Shown here: positions 5,974 through 6,347 of the stretch, in pieces | How the letters are laid out: each line of letters opens with the position of its first letter | Numbering within the stretch: position 1 is the stretch's first letter | NCBI GenBank assembly: GCA_002437405.1 | Contig: DJPO01000027.1 | Span: 1-6,347, forward strand | Origin: Opitutia bacterium UBA6410 | Lineage (GTDB): Bacteria; Verrucomicrobiota; Verrucomicrobiia; Opitutales; Intestinicryptomonadaceae | Reading direction: 5' to 3' | DNA: 6,347 nucleotides | Notes under the pieces: generated by a model | Told to the model about the DNA's origin: nothing | Databases searched by the model: none | What the model saw: the letters and a program-made list of their open reading frames with translations, nothing else | Translations under genes and position numbers: made by a program

Positions 5974-6255
5974 ATGCCGGAAACCGAAACAGTCAGAGTC
6001 TTAACAGTCCAGAACAAGATGGGTATCCACGCCCGTCCCGCAGCTATGATTGTGCGAATTTCCAACAAATATCCGTCGACCGAAATTTGGGTCGAAAAGG
6101 ACGGAGAGGAAGTAAACGGCAAGAGCATTATGAGCCTGATGATGTTGGCGGCGGGGAAAGGGTCGGCGTTAAAATTCATAGCGCAGGGCGGCGACGCCGA
6201 AAAAATGCTCGACGAAATAGAATCCCTATTCAACCGCAAATTCGACGAAGAATAA
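5974..6255 (+). CDS. ptsH: HPr, phosphocarrier protein of the PTS or PTS-like regulatory system
   Basis: A 93-aa cytosolic phosphocarrier. By family it takes phosphate from PEP-charged Enzyme I on a histidine and passes it to EIIA proteins; in many Gram-negatives it acts mainly in regulation. The active-site histidine is H19 in MGIHARPAA (16-24). The regulatory serine equivalent to Ser46 is S51 in NGKSIMSLMMLAAGKGS (48-64), so phosphorylation by an HPr kinase is plausible but no hprK is in view. The C-terminal helix (about 73-89) ends in an acidic KFDEE tail. Length is close to the usual 85-90 aa. The start at 5974 is chosen because it has a strong, well-spaced AGAGGG and begins a few residues before the first beta strand. 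An in-frame ATG at 5938 would add 12 residues (MRVFNYSNRGLI) not expected in HPr. Enzyme I is not in the window but could follow downstream. Confidence 0.95.
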   Translation: MPETETVRVLTVQNKMGIHARPAAMIVRISNKYPSTEIWVEKDGEEVNGKSIMSLMMLAAGKGSALKFIAQGGDAEKMLDEIESLFNRKFDEE

Positions 6256-6273
6256 GGACGCGTGAAACTACCG

Positions 6274-6288
6274 GGCGCAAGGTGCGCC
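6274..6288. repeat. Inverted repeat 1 of 3 after ptsH
   Basis: GGCGCA (6274-6279) and TGCGCC (6283-6288) pair perfectly around an AGG loop. It starts 19 nt after the HPr stop. There is no U-tract behind it, so on its own it does not look like an intrinsic terminator. Confidence 0.5.
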
Positions 6289-6296
6289 AGCCATTG

Positions 6297-6315
6297 AAGG
6301 GGGCAAAGCCCCCTT
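6297..6315. repeat. Inverted repeat 2 of 3 after ptsH, strongest stem, possible terminator
   Basis: AAGGGGGC (6297-6304) and GCCCCCTT (6308-6315) form a perfect 8-bp, mostly G-C stem with an AAA loop. Flanking AA and TT make it symmetrical, so it could fold in transcripts of either strand. Only two T residues follow before ACGG, so the U-tract is poor. It may terminate ptsH or be part of a dispersed palindromic repeat together with its two neighbours. Confidence 0.55.
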
Positions 6316-6318
6316 ACG

Positions 6319-6339
6319 GCGATTTGCTCCGCAAATTGC
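6319..6339. repeat. Inverted repeat 3 of 3 after ptsH, related to the hairpin at 12-34
   Basis: GCGATTTGC (6319-6327) and GCAAATTGC (6331-6339) form a 9-pair stem, including one G-T wobble (6321/6337), around a TCC loop. Read on the plus strand, its core TTGC-TCC-GCAA closely matches TTGC-CCC-GCAA of the hairpin at 12-34 read on the minus strand, and both continue into TTGCGC. It follows the second repeat by only 3 nt. Confidence 0.5.
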
Positions 6340-6347
6340 GCCTATCC

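Larger units (their letters stand above)
6256..6347. other. Non-coding tail downstream of ptsH
   Basis: No gene, start site or RNA gene is recognisable in these 92 nt before the window ends. They are occupied by three consecutive inverted repeats with 3-nt loops, described separately. The next gene downstream is not visible. Confidence 0.6.

Noticed and set aside
1..6347. CRISPR array, tRNA/rRNA genes, riboswitch, toxin-antitoxin or defence cassette
   Set aside because: Read through on both strands, I saw no regularly spaced repeats, no tRNA cloverleaf or CCA end, no known riboswitch core and no gene of those families.

Overview
The window is a stretch of ordinary chromosomal, housekeeping-type DNA from a GC-rich (roughly 55% by eye) Gram-negative-type bacterium. 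The combination of a prepilin peptidase with a rearranged zinc-binding cysteine pattern, an Lgt, a free-standing HPr and an HpnO-like class III aminotransferase suggests the PVC/Verrucomicrobiota group (Opitutia-like), possibly a gut or uncultured lineage. That placement is inference from the look of the proteins, not from any search.

Layout. Positions 42-4898 on the minus strand hold one tightly packed five-gene block. In transcription order it is a class III PLP aminotransferase, the PLP-homeostasis protein YggS, shikimate dehydrogenase AroE, a type IV prepilin peptidase (PilD/GspO family), and a XerC-type tyrosine recombinase. The first three junctions are 4-nt ATGA overlaps and the last is a 3-nt gap, so the block is almost certainly co-transcribed and translationally coupled. 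A 64-bp divergent intergenic region (4899-4962) separates it from plus-strand lgt (4963-5790), the first enzyme of lipoprotein maturation. After a 147-bp intergenic region with a GNRA-loop hairpin comes ptsH (HPr, 5974-6255), the phosphocarrier protein. The window ends in a 92-bp non-coding tail carrying three consecutive short-loop hairpins. A related hairpin flanks the other end of the window, just past xerC.

Functionally the genes do not form one pathway. They cover amino-acid or amine metabolism (aminotransferase, AroE, YggS as PLP carrier), envelope biogenesis (prepilin peptidase, Lgt), chromosome dimer resolution (Xer) and sugar-phosphotransfer/regulation (HPr). The only thematic links visible are PLP (aminotransferase next to YggS) and membrane-protein processing (prepilin peptidase, Lgt).

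No CRISPR array, transposon, prophage, toxin-antitoxin or defence cassette is visible, and I found no convincing undescribed system. The items most worth a second look are the palindromic hairpin elements at both ends, the unusual prepilin peptidase metal site, and the substrate specificity of the aminotransferase.
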